NCBI GenBank assembly: GCA_902363625.1 | Contig: CABJAS010000005.1 | Coordinates: 181,716-245,715 of the forward strand | From: Clostridiaceae bacterium | GTDB lineage: Bacteria > Bacillota_I > Bacilli_A > Erysipelotrichales > Coprobacillaceae | DNA: 64,000 nucleotides | Direction: 5' to 3' | In this document: positions 26,762 to 35,221 of the stretch, piece after piece | Layout of the letters: each line of letters opens with the position of its first letter | Position numbering within the stretch: the first letter of the stretch is position 1 | Position numbers and translations under genes: made by a program | The notes under the pieces: model-generated | Seen by the model: only the letters and a program-made list of their open reading frames with translations | The model's database searches: none | What the model was told of the DNA's origin: nothing

Positions 26762-27175
26762 ATGAACGATACGAAAAATCCAAATCAAAGTTATTTTGAA
26801 AGCTTTGCATTTGGTGATAGTCCCGAAATGGCAGACGAGTTATTAGCCCTTGTACTTTCCCAAAAGAAAACGGCAACAGTTTCGGTTATATTAGAAAATG
26901 AGAAAGCACCCAATATTGGAGATTTATCACTGGTACTCGATGGATGTGGCAATCCAGCCTGTGTAATAAAAACAGTGGCTCTTGAAACTGTCAAGTTTTG
27001 TGATCTAACTTGGGATATGGTAAAGCTTGAAGGGGAAGATGAAACTTTTGAAGAGTGGAAAGCGGGGAATATACGTTATTGGACGCGAGATGCGGCAAAA
27101 CGCGGCTATACTTTTACAGAACAGACACCTATTACTTTTGAACGTTTTGAGGTTGTTGAGATATTTAACCAATAA
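26762..27175 (+). CDS. ASCH-domain protein
   Basis: This 137-residue single-domain protein is of the ASCH family, a PUA-like RNA-binding fold. It shows the early G-K-K-T-like strand (SQKKTATVSVI), the middle GDLSLVLDGCGNPACVIKT strand pair, the VKFCDLTWDMVKLEGE block and a closing FERFEVVE strand. Some members hydrolyse modified nucleosides (for example N4-acetylcytidine amidohydrolase), while others bind RNA. It seems monocistronic with its own promoter and GGAGG site. No partner gene clarifies its substrate. Confidence 0.85.
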   Translation: MNDTKNPNQSYFESFAFGDSPEMADELLALVLSQKKTATVSVILENEKAPNIGDLSLVLDGCGNPACVIKTVALETVKFCDLTWDMVKLEGEDETFEEWKAGNIRYWTRDAAKRGYTFTEQTPITFERFEVVEIFNQ

Positions 27176-27564
27176 ATTGATGATTCCATGGAAAAATATG
27201 CAGATAAAATCTTAGGTACCACAGGAGAAAGTAATAGAAAGGTTATTAGAAAAATTAGAATAGACGGCGATTTGGCAATCGATTTAACATGAGGTTAATA
27301 CTGATTATGTAACACTAATTCTCTATTAGGGAGATATTTCCTTGACGAAATTAAGATAGGAGCTGATTAGATGGTTATATCCCTTACTAATAGGTAAATC
27401 TGAAAGCTGGAAGCTTCATAATAATCAATCATAAAGAGGATTAAATAGTTGTTTAAAGCAGTAAGAAGAGTGATCGTGCAGGTTTTTTTAATAACAATTT
27501 AGAAATAGATGGGAAATCTATTCATAAGAATTTATTATGATTTAAATAAGAGGAGATGACAAAC
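27176..27564. other. Intergenic region without recognised gene
   Basis: This stretch of 389 bases contains a 34-codon frame starting at 27188 (MEKYADKILG...) that lacks a ribosome site and resembles nothing I know, perhaps a gene relic. No strong hairpin or repeat was found. It ends with the RpiR gene leader. Confidence 0.45.
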
Positions 27565-28329
27565 ATGCTTTACAGTAAACTTCCAATCATTTTTTTAAGC
27601 ACACTGGCAAGTGAAAAAGATGGATCTACCAATAGCTTGATCGCAGAATTCATTTTAACTCATTTAGATGATATGGAAGCGATCGGTATTCGTGAATTAG
27701 CTGAACAGTGTCATGTAGCAATCAGTTCAATCTCTCGTTTTTGTAAAGAGATTGGCTTACAGGATTATAACGAACTTAAAACGCTGTTAACGTTGCCGGA
27801 TCTTCGTTTTGAACTCTATTCCTCATCGCCTTTGCTGGAAAAACGCATCGAGGATTATAGTGTAAAGATCAAGGAAAGCATTGATCAGGTTATAAAATCT
27901 ATTCAACCTAAACAGATTCGACAATTATGTCAGGATATTCAGCGCTACCATAAGGTTGCTTTGTTTGGATTGATGAAAGCCGGTTCAGTAGCACTCAATT
28001 TACAGAGTGATTTATTGATGCTGGGAAAAGTGACTTATACTAAAATCTCCTATAAACAGCAGATGGAATATCTTAAATCTGCCACTCAGGACGACTTAAT
28101 TATTATTTTTAGTTATACGGGTGCCTATTTTGATTATGAGTTTCGCCGCTTGCCGCAGTCCTTGAAACGTCCTAAACTCTATTTTGTTTATGGCGGAGAA
28201 GAACCACAGGAGGAGTTTATAGAAACAATTCATTTTGATTCATTACAGGATCAAGCGAGCCATCCCTATCAATTGCAATGTATTGCCAGTTTAATTGCTC
28301 AGGAATATGCTTATTTAAACAAGGAATGA
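27565..28329 (+). CDS. RpiR-family transcriptional regulator (HTH plus SIS)
   Basis: This is a regulator of 254 residues. The helix-turn-helix (about residues 35-65: GIRELAEQCHVAISSISRFCKEIGL) is followed by a SIS sugar-phosphate binding domain (about 110-240; KVALFGLMKAGSVALNLQSDLLMLGK and LIIIFSYTGAYFDYE). Such proteins sense phosphosugars and control sugar or amino-sugar catabolism. The ATG at 27565 is preferred because the one at 27556 overlaps the AGGAG box. No catabolic gene is directly linked; the following gene is a DJ-1/PfpI protein after a terminator. Confidence 0.85.
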   Translation: MLYSKLPIIFLSTLASEKDGSTNSLIAEFILTHLDDMEAIGIRELAEQCHVAISSISRFCKEIGLQDYNELKTLLTLPDLRFELYSSSPLLEKRIEDYSVKIKESIDQVIKSIQPKQIRQLCQDIQRYHKVALFGLMKAGSVALNLQSDLLMLGKVTYTKISYKQQMEYLKSATQDDLIIIFSYTGAYFDYEFRRLPQSLKRPKLYFVYGGEEPQEEFIETIHFDSLQDQASHPYQLQCIASLIAQEYAYLNKE

Positions 28330-28342
28330 TCCTTGTTTTTTC
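28318..28342 (+). terminator. Rho-independent terminator overlapping the RpiR stop codon
   Basis: The stem AACAAGGA / TCCTTGTT is followed by five T residues. The 5' arm includes the last codons of the RpiR gene. Confidence 0.85.
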
Positions 28343-28418
28343 ATTTCTTAATTTAGGAAATGAATAGAAGGGACCTTGTATTCTTAGTATACTTGTGAGT
28401 GTGAAAGGAGAGATAAAT

Positions 28419-28973
28419 ATGAAAATAGCATTATTATTAGCCACCGGATATGAAGAAGGGGAGTCTTTATTTGTCGCAGATGTTTTGCGTAGAGCAGGTT
28501 TTGAAGCAGATTTAATCAGTACCACTAAAGAGAGATGGGTTACAGGAGCTCATGGTATTAAAGTGGAAGCCGACCATCTTTTAGATGAAGAAATTTATAA
28601 TTATGATATGGTAATCTTGCCGGGAGGAATGCCCGGAGCAGTAAATTTAAGAGATGACCAAAGGGTACTTGAGCTTATTCGTTATTTTGATAAGGAGCAT
28701 AAGTATATTGGAGCTATTTGCGCTGCACCGATCGTTTTGCATGCAGCCGGAATTTTAGAAGGAAGAAAAATGACGTCTTATCCGGGTGAAAAATATGAAA
28801 GCTTATTTACAGAAGCAGAATATTGTCAGGAAAGAGTCGTGATTGATGATCGATTGATTACCAGTCGAGGACCGGCGACTACTTTGCCGTTTGCTTATGC
28901 TGTTGTTGACTTATTAGGGGGAGACAGTGATCCGTTAAAGAAAGGAATGCTGTATTTGGATATTGAAAAATAA
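28419..28973 (+). CDS. DJ-1/PfpI family protein
   Basis: This 184-residue cytoplasmic protein belongs to the DJ-1/ThiJ/PfpI superfamily. The nucleophile elbow Cys lies in GAICAAPIVLHAAGIL (YIGAICAAP), the paired Glu is near the N-terminus (EEGES), and YPGEKYE and ITSRGPATTLPFA follow as in bacterial YajL-like members. These act in protein or metabolite deglycation, glyoxalase or stress chaperone roles, so activity cannot be fixed by sequence. The ATG at 28419 is chosen because AAAGGAGAG lies 7 nt upstream. Confidence 0.9.
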   Translation: MKIALLLATGYEEGESLFVADVLRRAGFEADLISTTKERWVTGAHGIKVEADHLLDEEIYNYDMVILPGGMPGAVNLRDDQRVLELIRYFDKEHKYIGAICAAPIVLHAAGILEGRKMTSYPGEKYESLFTEAEYCQERVVIDDRLITSRGPATTLPFAYAVVDLLGGDSDPLKKGMLYLDIEK

Positions 28974-29023
28974 GGATAAAAGAGTACAATAGAAAAAAGA
29001 AAACGTGGATTAGAGGGAAAAGG

Positions 29024-29716
29024 ATGAAATTCTTACGGGAACAACTAACAAAACAGCAAGTTTCGGAATCTTTCATTTTGGCATCTTTGCTTGCCTTTGT
29101 GGGAGGATATTTAGACGCTTATACGTATTTTTGCCGTGGGCACGTATTTGCCAATGCTCAAACCGGAAATATTATTTTTTTAGGGCTGAATATCGGCAAT
29201 GGTGATTATCTCAAAGCCGCTTCTTATCTAATTCCGATTCTAGCCTTTATTCTTGGAGTTTTGCTGGCAGAAGGAGTTCGTGAGCATTATCAGTATAAAA
29301 GTGATATTAATATCCATTGGCGTCAGATCATCGTGTTGTTTGAACTAGCAATCATGGGCATCGTTGCTCTTGTTCCCAGCGGAAAATATGATTTAATGGT
29401 CAATGTGGCGATTTCCTTTGTCTGTTCCCTGCAGGCAGAAAGTTTTCGTAAGGTGAATGGGAATGCCTATGCCTCTACAATGTGTACAGGAAATTTAAGA
29501 AGTGGAAGCGAGCAATTGTATAAAGCAGTGATTCATCATGATCAAACCGCTAAAAAACATGCTTTGCAGTATTTCATGATTATTGCACTGTTTATCATTG
29601 GGGCTATAATGTCGATGTATTTGACTCAGTTTCTGATGGAAAAATCGATCTTAATCAGTGTTGCTGTCTTAGCTATCGTTTTTATAATCATGTTTATAGA
29701 ATCCAAAAACGACTGA
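29024..29716 (+). CDS. DUF1275 (YoaK-type) membrane protein
   Basis: This is a 230-residue protein with about six transmembrane helices. The family signature AFVGGYLDAYTYFCRGHVFANAQTGN is at residues 24-49, and the later conserved ASTMCTGNLRSGSEQL is present. YoaK/DUF1275 proteins are widespread inner-membrane proteins of unknown transport role. It starts after AGGGAAAAGG and ends in a perfect terminator whose stem begins at the stop codon. A two-component pair follows, probably as a separate transcript. Confidence 0.9.
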   Translation: MKFLREQLTKQQVSESFILASLLAFVGGYLDAYTYFCRGHVFANAQTGNIIFLGLNIGNGDYLKAASYLIPILAFILGVLLAEGVREHYQYKSDINIHWRQIIVLFELAIMGIVALVPSGKYDLMVNVAISFVCSLQAESFRKVNGNAYASTMCTGNLRSGSEQLYKAVIHHDQTAKKHALQYFMIIALFIIGAIMSMYLTQFLMEKSILISVAVLAIVFIIMFIESKND

Positions 29717-29732
29717 TTGCAGTCGTTTTTAT
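29705..29732 (+). terminator. Rho-independent terminator
   Basis: A perfect 11-bp stem (AAAAACGACTG / CAGTCGTTTTT) with a 4-nt loop overlaps the DUF1275 stop codon. Confidence 0.9.
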
Positions 29733-29816
29733 TGTTGTGGATTCTTTATTTAAATCTGTTGTTTTTTCATGTATAATATAAATGACAAAATTTGTAGATA
29801 AGTGGGGTATGATCTT

Positions 29817-30536
29817 ATGAAAATAGCGATCATTGAAGATTCACCAAAGGAACAGCAGCAGTTGGTTGAATATCTTCAGACATATAATCAATTGCAGCAT
29901 TTGGAAATGGATATTGATCATTTTGAGGATGGAGAATCTTTCCTCCAGTCAGAATATGCCGAATATGACATTATATTCATTGACATCTATTTAACGGGAA
30001 TAAATGGCTTAGAGATTGCTAAAATGATTCGGCAAAAGGATACAGAGAAAATTTTGATATTTACAACGACCAGCAAAGATTATGCAGTGGAAAGTTATCG
30101 AGTAAAAGCATTTGACTATTTATTGAAGCCTTATCAATATGAACTGTTAGTTGAAGTGATGGAAAGATGTCTGAAGCAGTTGAATGCGAAAAGCAAGTTT
30201 ATTCAGGTAAAAGAAGGACGAATTCAAATTAAGGTTCTATTGAAGGATATTATTTATACGGATTATAATAATCATTATATCCAGATACATACAACACAAC
30301 GAATGATTAAAAGCTATATGCCGTTTGACCGGTTTGCGCCAATGCTGCTATGCTATCCGTCATTTTTGAATTGCTATCGCAACTGCATCATCAATATGGA
30401 TAAGGTCAGTAAAATGGATACCACAGATTTCTTAATGGATAATCAGGAACGAATTCCAATCGCCAGAGCGAAGCGTGCGGAGATTCGACAGCAGTATGCA
30501 GATTATCAGTTTGCTAAACTAGAAGGAACCCTTTAA
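29817..30536 (+). CDS. LytTR-family response regulator (AgrA/ComE-like)
   Basis: This 239-residue response regulator has a receiver domain (1-120) with acidic pocket IEDS, phospho-acceptor Asp56 (FIDIYLTG), Thr in FTTTSKD and Lys in LKPYQ. The LytTR DNA-binding domain follows (about 140-235; VKEGRIQIKV, ...YPSFLNCYRNCIINMDKV). The ATG at 29817 has a GTGGGG box 9 nt upstream; the GTG at 29802 would be inside it. It is followed after 1 nt by its histidine kinase gene. No signal-peptide gene of the agrD type was seen next to it, so its input is unknown. Confidence 0.9.
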   Translation: MKIAIIEDSPKEQQQLVEYLQTYNQLQHLEMDIDHFEDGESFLQSEYAEYDIIFIDIYLTGINGLEIAKMIRQKDTEKILIFTTTSKDYAVESYRVKAFDYLLKPYQYELLVEVMERCLKQLNAKSKFIQVKEGRIQIKVLLKDIIYTDYNNHYIQIHTTQRMIKSYMPFDRFAPMLLCYPSFLNCYRNCIINMDKVSKMDTTDFLMDNQERIPIARAKRAEIRQQYADYQFAKLEGTL

Positions 30537-30537
30537 G

Positions 30538-31863
30538 ATGTTCCCGATTGATCATCTGCTTAAACCTTGGCTTGTTTTTTTCTCGTTAGCCTTTATTATC
30601 TGGTATTTATTTAAGGATTTAACGAACCTTACAGGAAAGCAGATGTGGATGATAGTAGGAGAATTCATGGTCTATGATCTCCTCGCCATTTTCATTCACT
30701 ATTATTTTTTAGATGATCGCATTGATTTTGTTGTGATCCTGATTTGGCTATTGCTGATTATTTCTTTAATTAAGAAAAAATGTCAGATTCGACTGAATGA
30801 TTTAATCTTCATTTTTTTGATTATTGTCAATTACAGCGATGCCATTTATCTGTTCTACCGTTCATATGATCGTATTTTACCGGTAGTGATAAAAAACGAA
30901 TCTCTTCTTCCGATCTCATTAATTGTGTATATTTTGATTAATATAGTCTGTCTGCCACCGATGCTTCTAATCGTAAAACGTGTAATAAAGCCGCTTATTA
31001 TGAAATCAAAGGAATTGCCATTATCTAATTATTTATGGCTGGTACCGGTGTGCTTCTTTCTGATTCATCGCTTTTGTTTATTGCCGTCTATTGAATATAT
31101 GAAGCTGAGTGATCTCTTTATTACGAATATAACAGTGCCGATTTTTTGGTATGTTGCGGTGACATTAGCTCACACAGGATTATTTATTACACTGGAGAGA
31201 ACGATTGAAGGAAAGGAGATTGAAGAAAAATATCATGCCTTGGATCGTCAGAACCAGTTGCAGCAAAATCAGTATCGAATGATTGAAACGCAGTTTAACG
31301 ATATGCGCCGTATACGTCATGATATTCGACATCATGTGTTAGTGGTCAGGGAATATCTTTCTATGGGAGAAAATGAAAAAGCCGATCATTATTTGGATTC
31401 AATGCTGAATAAGATCCATAACGAATCGATTTGCTTATGTGATAATATTGTGGTTGAAGCGATGGTGCAGCATTTTTTAAAGGAAGCACAAAAAGATAAT
31501 ATAAAAATGACAACTTCTCTTAAATTACCTCAGCAAATAGCGATTAATGAACAGGATTTGATTACCTTGCTGGGAAATTTATTAGAGAATGCTTTTGAAG
31601 CTTGCAGACGCCAGCGGGAACTGCCGCGGTTTGTTGATATTAAAGCGGGAATTTCCGGAACGGATTCATTTATGATTGTGGTCAGCAATAGCTATGAGGG
31701 AGAAATTATTGAAAAAGAAGATGGGATTATTTCCAGTAAACGAGAGCATCAGATCGGAATTGGGATTCCCTCTATTAAAAAGATAGTAAGTAAGTATAAC
31801 GGGATTACCAATATTACTTATGACGATAAAATCTTTAAAATACAGTTATTATTAAACCATTAA
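30538..31863 (+). CDS. AgrC-like sensor histidine kinase (HPK10, GHKL ATPase)
   Basis: This is a 441-residue kinase with about six N-terminal transmembrane helices (1-220), a coiled-coil linker and the phospho-acceptor motif RRIRHDIRHHVL. The GHKL ATPase domain (about 325-440) carries the N-box LLGNLLENAFEACRR and the glycine-rich G-I-G-I-P-S loop; a canonical DxGxG box is not obvious, as in many HPK10 kinases. It is coupled to the LytTR regulator one base upstream. The membrane part resembles peptide-sensing AgrC kinases. It ends in a bidirectional terminator shared with the convergent RpiR gene. Confidence 0.9.
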   Translation: MFPIDHLLKPWLVFFSLAFIIWYLFKDLTNLTGKQMWMIVGEFMVYDLLAIFIHYYFLDDRIDFVVILIWLLLIISLIKKKCQIRLNDLIFIFLIIVNYSDAIYLFYRSYDRILPVVIKNESLLPISLIVYILINIVCLPPMLLIVKRVIKPLIMKSKELPLSNYLWLVPVCFFLIHRFCLLPSIEYMKLSDLFITNITVPIFWYVAVTLAHTGLFITLERTIEGKEIEEKYHALDRQNQLQQNQYRMIETQFNDMRRIRHDIRHHVLVVREYLSMGENEKADHYLDSMLNKIHNESICLCDNIVVEAMVQHFLKEAQKDNIKMTTSLKLPQQIAINEQDLITLLGNLLENAFEACRRQRELPRFVDIKAGISGTDSFMIVVSNSYEGEIIEKEDGIISSKREHQIGIGIPSIKKIVSKYNGITNITYDDKIFKIQLLLNH

Positions 31864-31941
31864 AAAACAGCGAATATAATTGCAGTGATCTAAAGAGTTA
31901 ATTCAACTTTAGAAAGACACTACAAATCGCTGTTTTTTTAT
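31862..31941. terminator. Bidirectional terminator with branched loop
   Basis: The arms AAAACAGCGA and TCGCTGTTTT are separated by about 50 nt. An inner hairpin CTAAAG ... CTTTAG lies in the loop. T runs on both outer sides serve the convergent kinase and RpiR genes. Confidence 0.75.
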
Positions 31942-32687
31942 AAATAATATTGTTGATAATAATGAATTCTCAATAAGTCAAAGATCATCATTAATTGATA
32001 ATTAAAGTTGATGCCATCATATTTCCCTGGAATGATAATGGTATGCTTTGCTAAAGACATCGAGCTGTCAGCATAGACTTTATTTTGCGTAATCAGAATT
32101 GACTGCGCTCTTTCTAAATGAACATGTTCTTTTTCACGATTAAAATCCTGAATATAACGTCCGGTACCGGAAACAACGATTGCAACATCTTTTTCAGTTA
32201 GCTGCATAGGGATAAAGCTATGATACTGGATACTTGGTTTGCCTAATGAAATAAAGTCTGTCTGCATTTCTACACTGATTGCCATTGGATATTGGGCACC
32301 AAACAAGACGATGCGATCGGCTTCAAAAATCATCTTACAGATCATGGAAATCTTATCCTTTAATTCTTCCTTACTGTAGACTCCGCCCATCATATCCATA
32401 AATGTATCACTATTGACATCGATCATTCTAGCGCGTATTTGATCCATACGCATACTGTGTGTCTGCATCAAATATTCGTTAAAAGCTTCATAACTGTCAA
32501 AGCCTAAAAGTCGACAGAAAGCTAAGATATCGCCCTTTTTTACACGGCTTTTTCCAATGACTTTATCTAAAGTCATACTATCCATCTGAGTATAGTTTTC
32601 AATGACAAAAAGACAGAAACGGTAATAATCATCATTGAATAATGTACCATTTAAATAAGTTAAAATACGGCTTAGCAACGTGATCAT
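31938..32687 (-). CDS. RpiR-family regulator (HTH plus SIS), second copy
   Basis: This 249-residue regulator has an N-terminal HTH_6 domain (about 1-75; DKVIGKSRVKKGDILAFCRLLGF) and a SIS domain (about 110-245; RIVLFGAQYPMAISVEMQTDFISLGK and DVAIVVSGTGRYIQDF). It lies directly downstream of, and codirectional with, two genes for orphan PTS EIIB-like proteins (32 nt gap). It probably belongs to the same locus and senses a sugar phosphate or the state of a PTS. The first helix-turn-helix is divergent from the RpiR at 27565. Confidence 0.85.
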   Translation of the reverse strand: MITLLSRILTYLNGTLFNDDYYRFCLFVIENYTQMDSMTLDKVIGKSRVKKGDILAFCRLLGFDSYEAFNEYLMQTHSMRMDQIRARMIDVNSDTFMDMMGGVYSKEELKDKISMICKMIFEADRIVLFGAQYPMAISVEMQTDFISLGKPSIQYHSFIPMQLTEKDVAIVVSGTGRYIQDFNREKEHVHLERAQSILITQNKVYADSSMSLAKHTIIIPGKYDGINFNYQLMMIFDLLRIHYYQQYYL

Positions 32688-32719
32688 AAAATCCCCTCCT
32701 GTTTCTATTATAAACGTTT

Positions 32720-33337
32720 TTAAGTTAAATTCCTATCGACAATTTCTAAAACTAATTGATGATAGTTCTGAGCTGCAAAATCATTTGGTGAAATACAGAT
32801 GATCTTTTGTTTATCATTTGTTTTATATTGAGCAATGGTGGATTGCATATAAGCAATCTGGGGCGCTAATAAGATAATATCATATTCATGGAAAACGTCT
32901 TTTAGCTCAGTAACACCGACCGCTGAAAATGTAATAGGGAGGTGGTAGCTGTCAGCCACTTCTTGTAAATTATATGAAAACAAAGAAGTCGAAAGTCCGC
33001 CGGAGCAGCATAATAAGACACGTGTATGGGATAACTCCAAAAAATTGATGAAAGCTCTGAAAAAATCATGAATAAAGCTGTAGCACTGCTTTAAAGATAC
33101 GATATTATAATGCAGATAGAAGATTGTATGATTATCTTTATCTTTGATTTCCTCTTCGATAATGTGTTCTTTTAGCCATAAAGTGACACTGCCGCAATAA
33201 TCCTCTTTTTTGATTGATGCTTTTTTGTACATCTCCTCTTCTTTTTGTGAAACATGAGGAAACTGATATTTAAAACAAAGTGTTTTAATCCATTCAAAGA
33301 TAAGATCTCCATAGAGCTCATTGTAAAATTCATCCAT
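32720..33337 (-). CDS. Orphan PTS EIIB-like protein (lactose/cellobiose type), copy 1
   Basis: This 205-residue protein has an N-terminal region of about 105 residues with no recognised domain (starts MDEFYNELYGDLIFEW, contains EEEI-KD...FYLHYN). The C-terminal domain has the lactose/cellobiose EIIB fold: VLLCCSGGLSTSLFSYNL (phospho-Cys in the CxxGxSTS loop) and DIILLAPQIAYMQ. No EIIA or EIIC gene is nearby, so it may be a phosphorylation-sensing regulator. The start at 33337 is preferred over an upstream ATG because GGAGG precedes it. A paralogue lies immediately upstream and an RpiR gene downstream. Confidence 0.75.
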   Translation of the reverse strand: MDEFYNELYGDLIFEWIKTLCFKYQFPHVSQKEEEMYKKASIKKEDYCGSVTLWLKEHIIEEEIKDKDNHTIFYLHYNIVSLKQCYSFIHDFFRAFINFLELSHTRVLLCCSGGLSTSLFSYNLQEVADSYHLPITFSAVGVTELKDVFHEYDIILLAPQIAYMQSTIAQYKTNDKQKIICISPNDFAAQNYHQLVLEIVDRNLT

Positions 33338-33432
33338 TTTCTTCGCCTCCTTTACAGTTTTATCATAACAGAGAACTTTTATAATAAAGCACATTTTCCA
33401 AAGAAGTAAACGATTTGTAAAAAATGAAAATG

Positions 33433-34062
33433 TTATTTTAACTTGCTGAGCTGCAATTGATTAAGCTGGGTTAGTACCCGATGATAGTTATTGGTCGCAA
33501 AATCAATCGGTTCAATGCAAAAGATAGGAATCTTACGATTTGTTGTTTTTAAGATTGCAGGCTCCAGATAGGCAATCTGAGGTGCCAGCAGGATAGCATC
33601 AAAATCATTCAGCTGATAACGTAAATGATAGATGCTGATGGCTGTAAAATCATAATTCAGTTTTTCCAGTTCTACTAATTCTGCCAGCTTGACAGAAAAA
33701 AGTGAAGTCGACAGCCCACCCGAACAGCACAAAGCGACTTTTATTTTGATTTGATTATTATGATGTAAAATCACCTTATAGAATTCATAGAATAAGTAAC
33801 GACACTGACGGATATCATTGATGTGGTAATGCAGATAGAATAAATGTTCTCCGTTTTCATCAATGATTTCTTCTTCGATGAGATCTTCCTTCCAGATTTT
33901 AAGATAGGCAGTCGCATTCGTTAAATCAAAGCGGATGATGCGTGCAGAATCACCATTATCAACTTTGCTCATCAGGATATGATGCTGGTGAAAATCGGCT
34001 TTTTTACCGATAACCCAATAATAAAACAAATCACTGTAGATATTTTGATAAAATTGATCCAT
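33433..34062 (-). CDS. Orphan PTS EIIB-like protein (lactose/cellobiose type), copy 2
   Basis: This 209-residue paralogue of the previous gene has the same N-terminal layout (MDQFYQNIYSDLFYYW ... EEEIIDENGEHLFYLHYHI) and the same EIIB-like domain (VALCCSGGLSTSLFSVKL, DAILLAPQIAYLEP). The conservation of the N-terminal block between the two copies indicates that it is a real domain, not a chance extension. There is no EIIC permease or EIIA in the window. It is the first gene of the minus-strand cluster and is divergent from a metallophosphatase gene. Confidence 0.75.
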   Translation of the reverse strand: MDQFYQNIYSDLFYYWVIGKKADFHQHHILMSKVDNGDSARIIRFDLTNATAYLKIWKEDLIEEEIIDENGEHLFYLHYHINDIRQCRYLFYEFYKVILHHNNQIKIKVALCCSGGLSTSLFSVKLAELVELEKLNYDFTAISIYHLRYQLNDFDAILLAPQIAYLEPAILKTTNRKIPIFCIEPIDFATNNYHRVLTQLNQLQLSKLK

Positions 34063-34199
34063 AGATCATCACGCCCCTTTTTATACATTATAGCAACAAT
34101 TATTGCCGCTATTTCTCATTTTCTTAATTAGTAAAATCTTTTCATGTATTTCAATAGATTTATTCTAAGAGTATGATACAATAAAAACGAGGTGATAGT

Positions 34200-34964
34200 A
34201 TGGCAAAAAAGGTCTATATCATTTCTGATTTGCATGGACATTATCAGGTGTTCATGAAATTACTGGAAAAGATTCAATTCAGAGATGAAGATGATATGTA
34301 TATATTAGGCGATGTCTGTGATCGTGGACCACAAAGTCTGGATATTTACTTTGAAATATTTAAACGTAAAAATATTCAGCTAATCAAAGGCAATCATGAG
34401 ATCATGATGCGGGAATCGCTTTTAAAAGATAATGATACGACGACGAACCAGTTTCGTATGTGGATAGAAAACGGCGGGCGAAAAACAATTGATAACTATC
34501 ACCAGTATTTGAATAAGAAAAATATCAGTGAAGAAGAATATAAACAGGTTAGAGCCACGTTCTTAGCGGATATGATTCGTTTTGTAAATGATTGTCCGAG
34601 CTTTATTGAAGTCATGATGAATAAAAAGAAATATGTGCTGATTCATGCGGGAATCAATCCTGAAAAAGGATTATATGATCAAACCGAAGAAGAATGTGCA
34701 TGGATGCGCGAATATTTTTATATGAGCAAGGGATTAGATGGAAAAACCATCATCTTTGGGCATACACCGACCTGCTTCTTACATGGGGAACAGATTTTTG
34801 ATATTTGGGAGGACCCGATATTCCATGATAAAATTGGTATTGACGGCGGCTTAGGAAGCTTTGAGGGCGGACAGATCAACTGTCTTTGTTTAAATAATAT
34901 GTCCATCACGACTATAAAAAAATCAGAGGTTTATTCGCAAAATGAGAATGTTGGTGGTCATTAA
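34200..34964 (+). CDS. Serine/threonine phosphatase-like metallophosphoesterase (PPP family)
   Basis: This 254-residue calcineurin-like phosphoesterase carries the PPP signature triad: DLHGH near residue 11, GDVCDRGP near 39 and GNHE near 68. Later metal ligands are His in LIHAGIN and FGHTPT. This combination is typical of bacterial PrpE/ApaH-like enzymes, which remove phosphate from proteins or hydrolyse dinucleoside polyphosphates. GAGGTG precedes the ATG. It is monocistronic with its own terminator. Confidence 0.88.
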   Translation: MAKKVYIISDLHGHYQVFMKLLEKIQFRDEDDMYILGDVCDRGPQSLDIYFEIFKRKNIQLIKGNHEIMMRESLLKDNDTTTNQFRMWIENGGRKTIDNYHQYLNKKNISEEEYKQVRATFLADMIRFVNDCPSFIEVMMNKKKYVLIHAGINPEKGLYDQTEEECAWMREYFYMSKGLDGKTIIFGHTPTCFLHGEQIFDIWEDPIFHDKIGIDGGLGSFEGGQINCLCLNNMSITTIKKSEVYSQNENVGGH

Positions 34965-34999
34965 CGCATACCTATATTTGTGGGTATGTGTTTTTTTAG
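34964..34999 (+). terminator. Rho-independent terminator
   Basis: The stem ACGCATACC / GGGTATGTGT (one wobble) is followed by seven T residues. The 210 bases after it contain only the leader of the next gene. Confidence 0.8.
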
Positions 35000-35221
35000 T
35001 TAGAGGTGCTTCGTTTGTGTCAAAGGACATGGAATGTGTTAATATAAACAAGCCGATAGTTGGAAACAACTGGAAAATAAGCAAAATGGAGGATTTGTTG
35101 TAAGGGACAAATAAGAAATTTTGTTTATTTTATTTTCAAATCATATACCATATAAGTAGGAATTATGATATACTGATACCGGCAGGGAAATGTCAAATTA
35201 TGTTGATTAATGGGAGGATTT

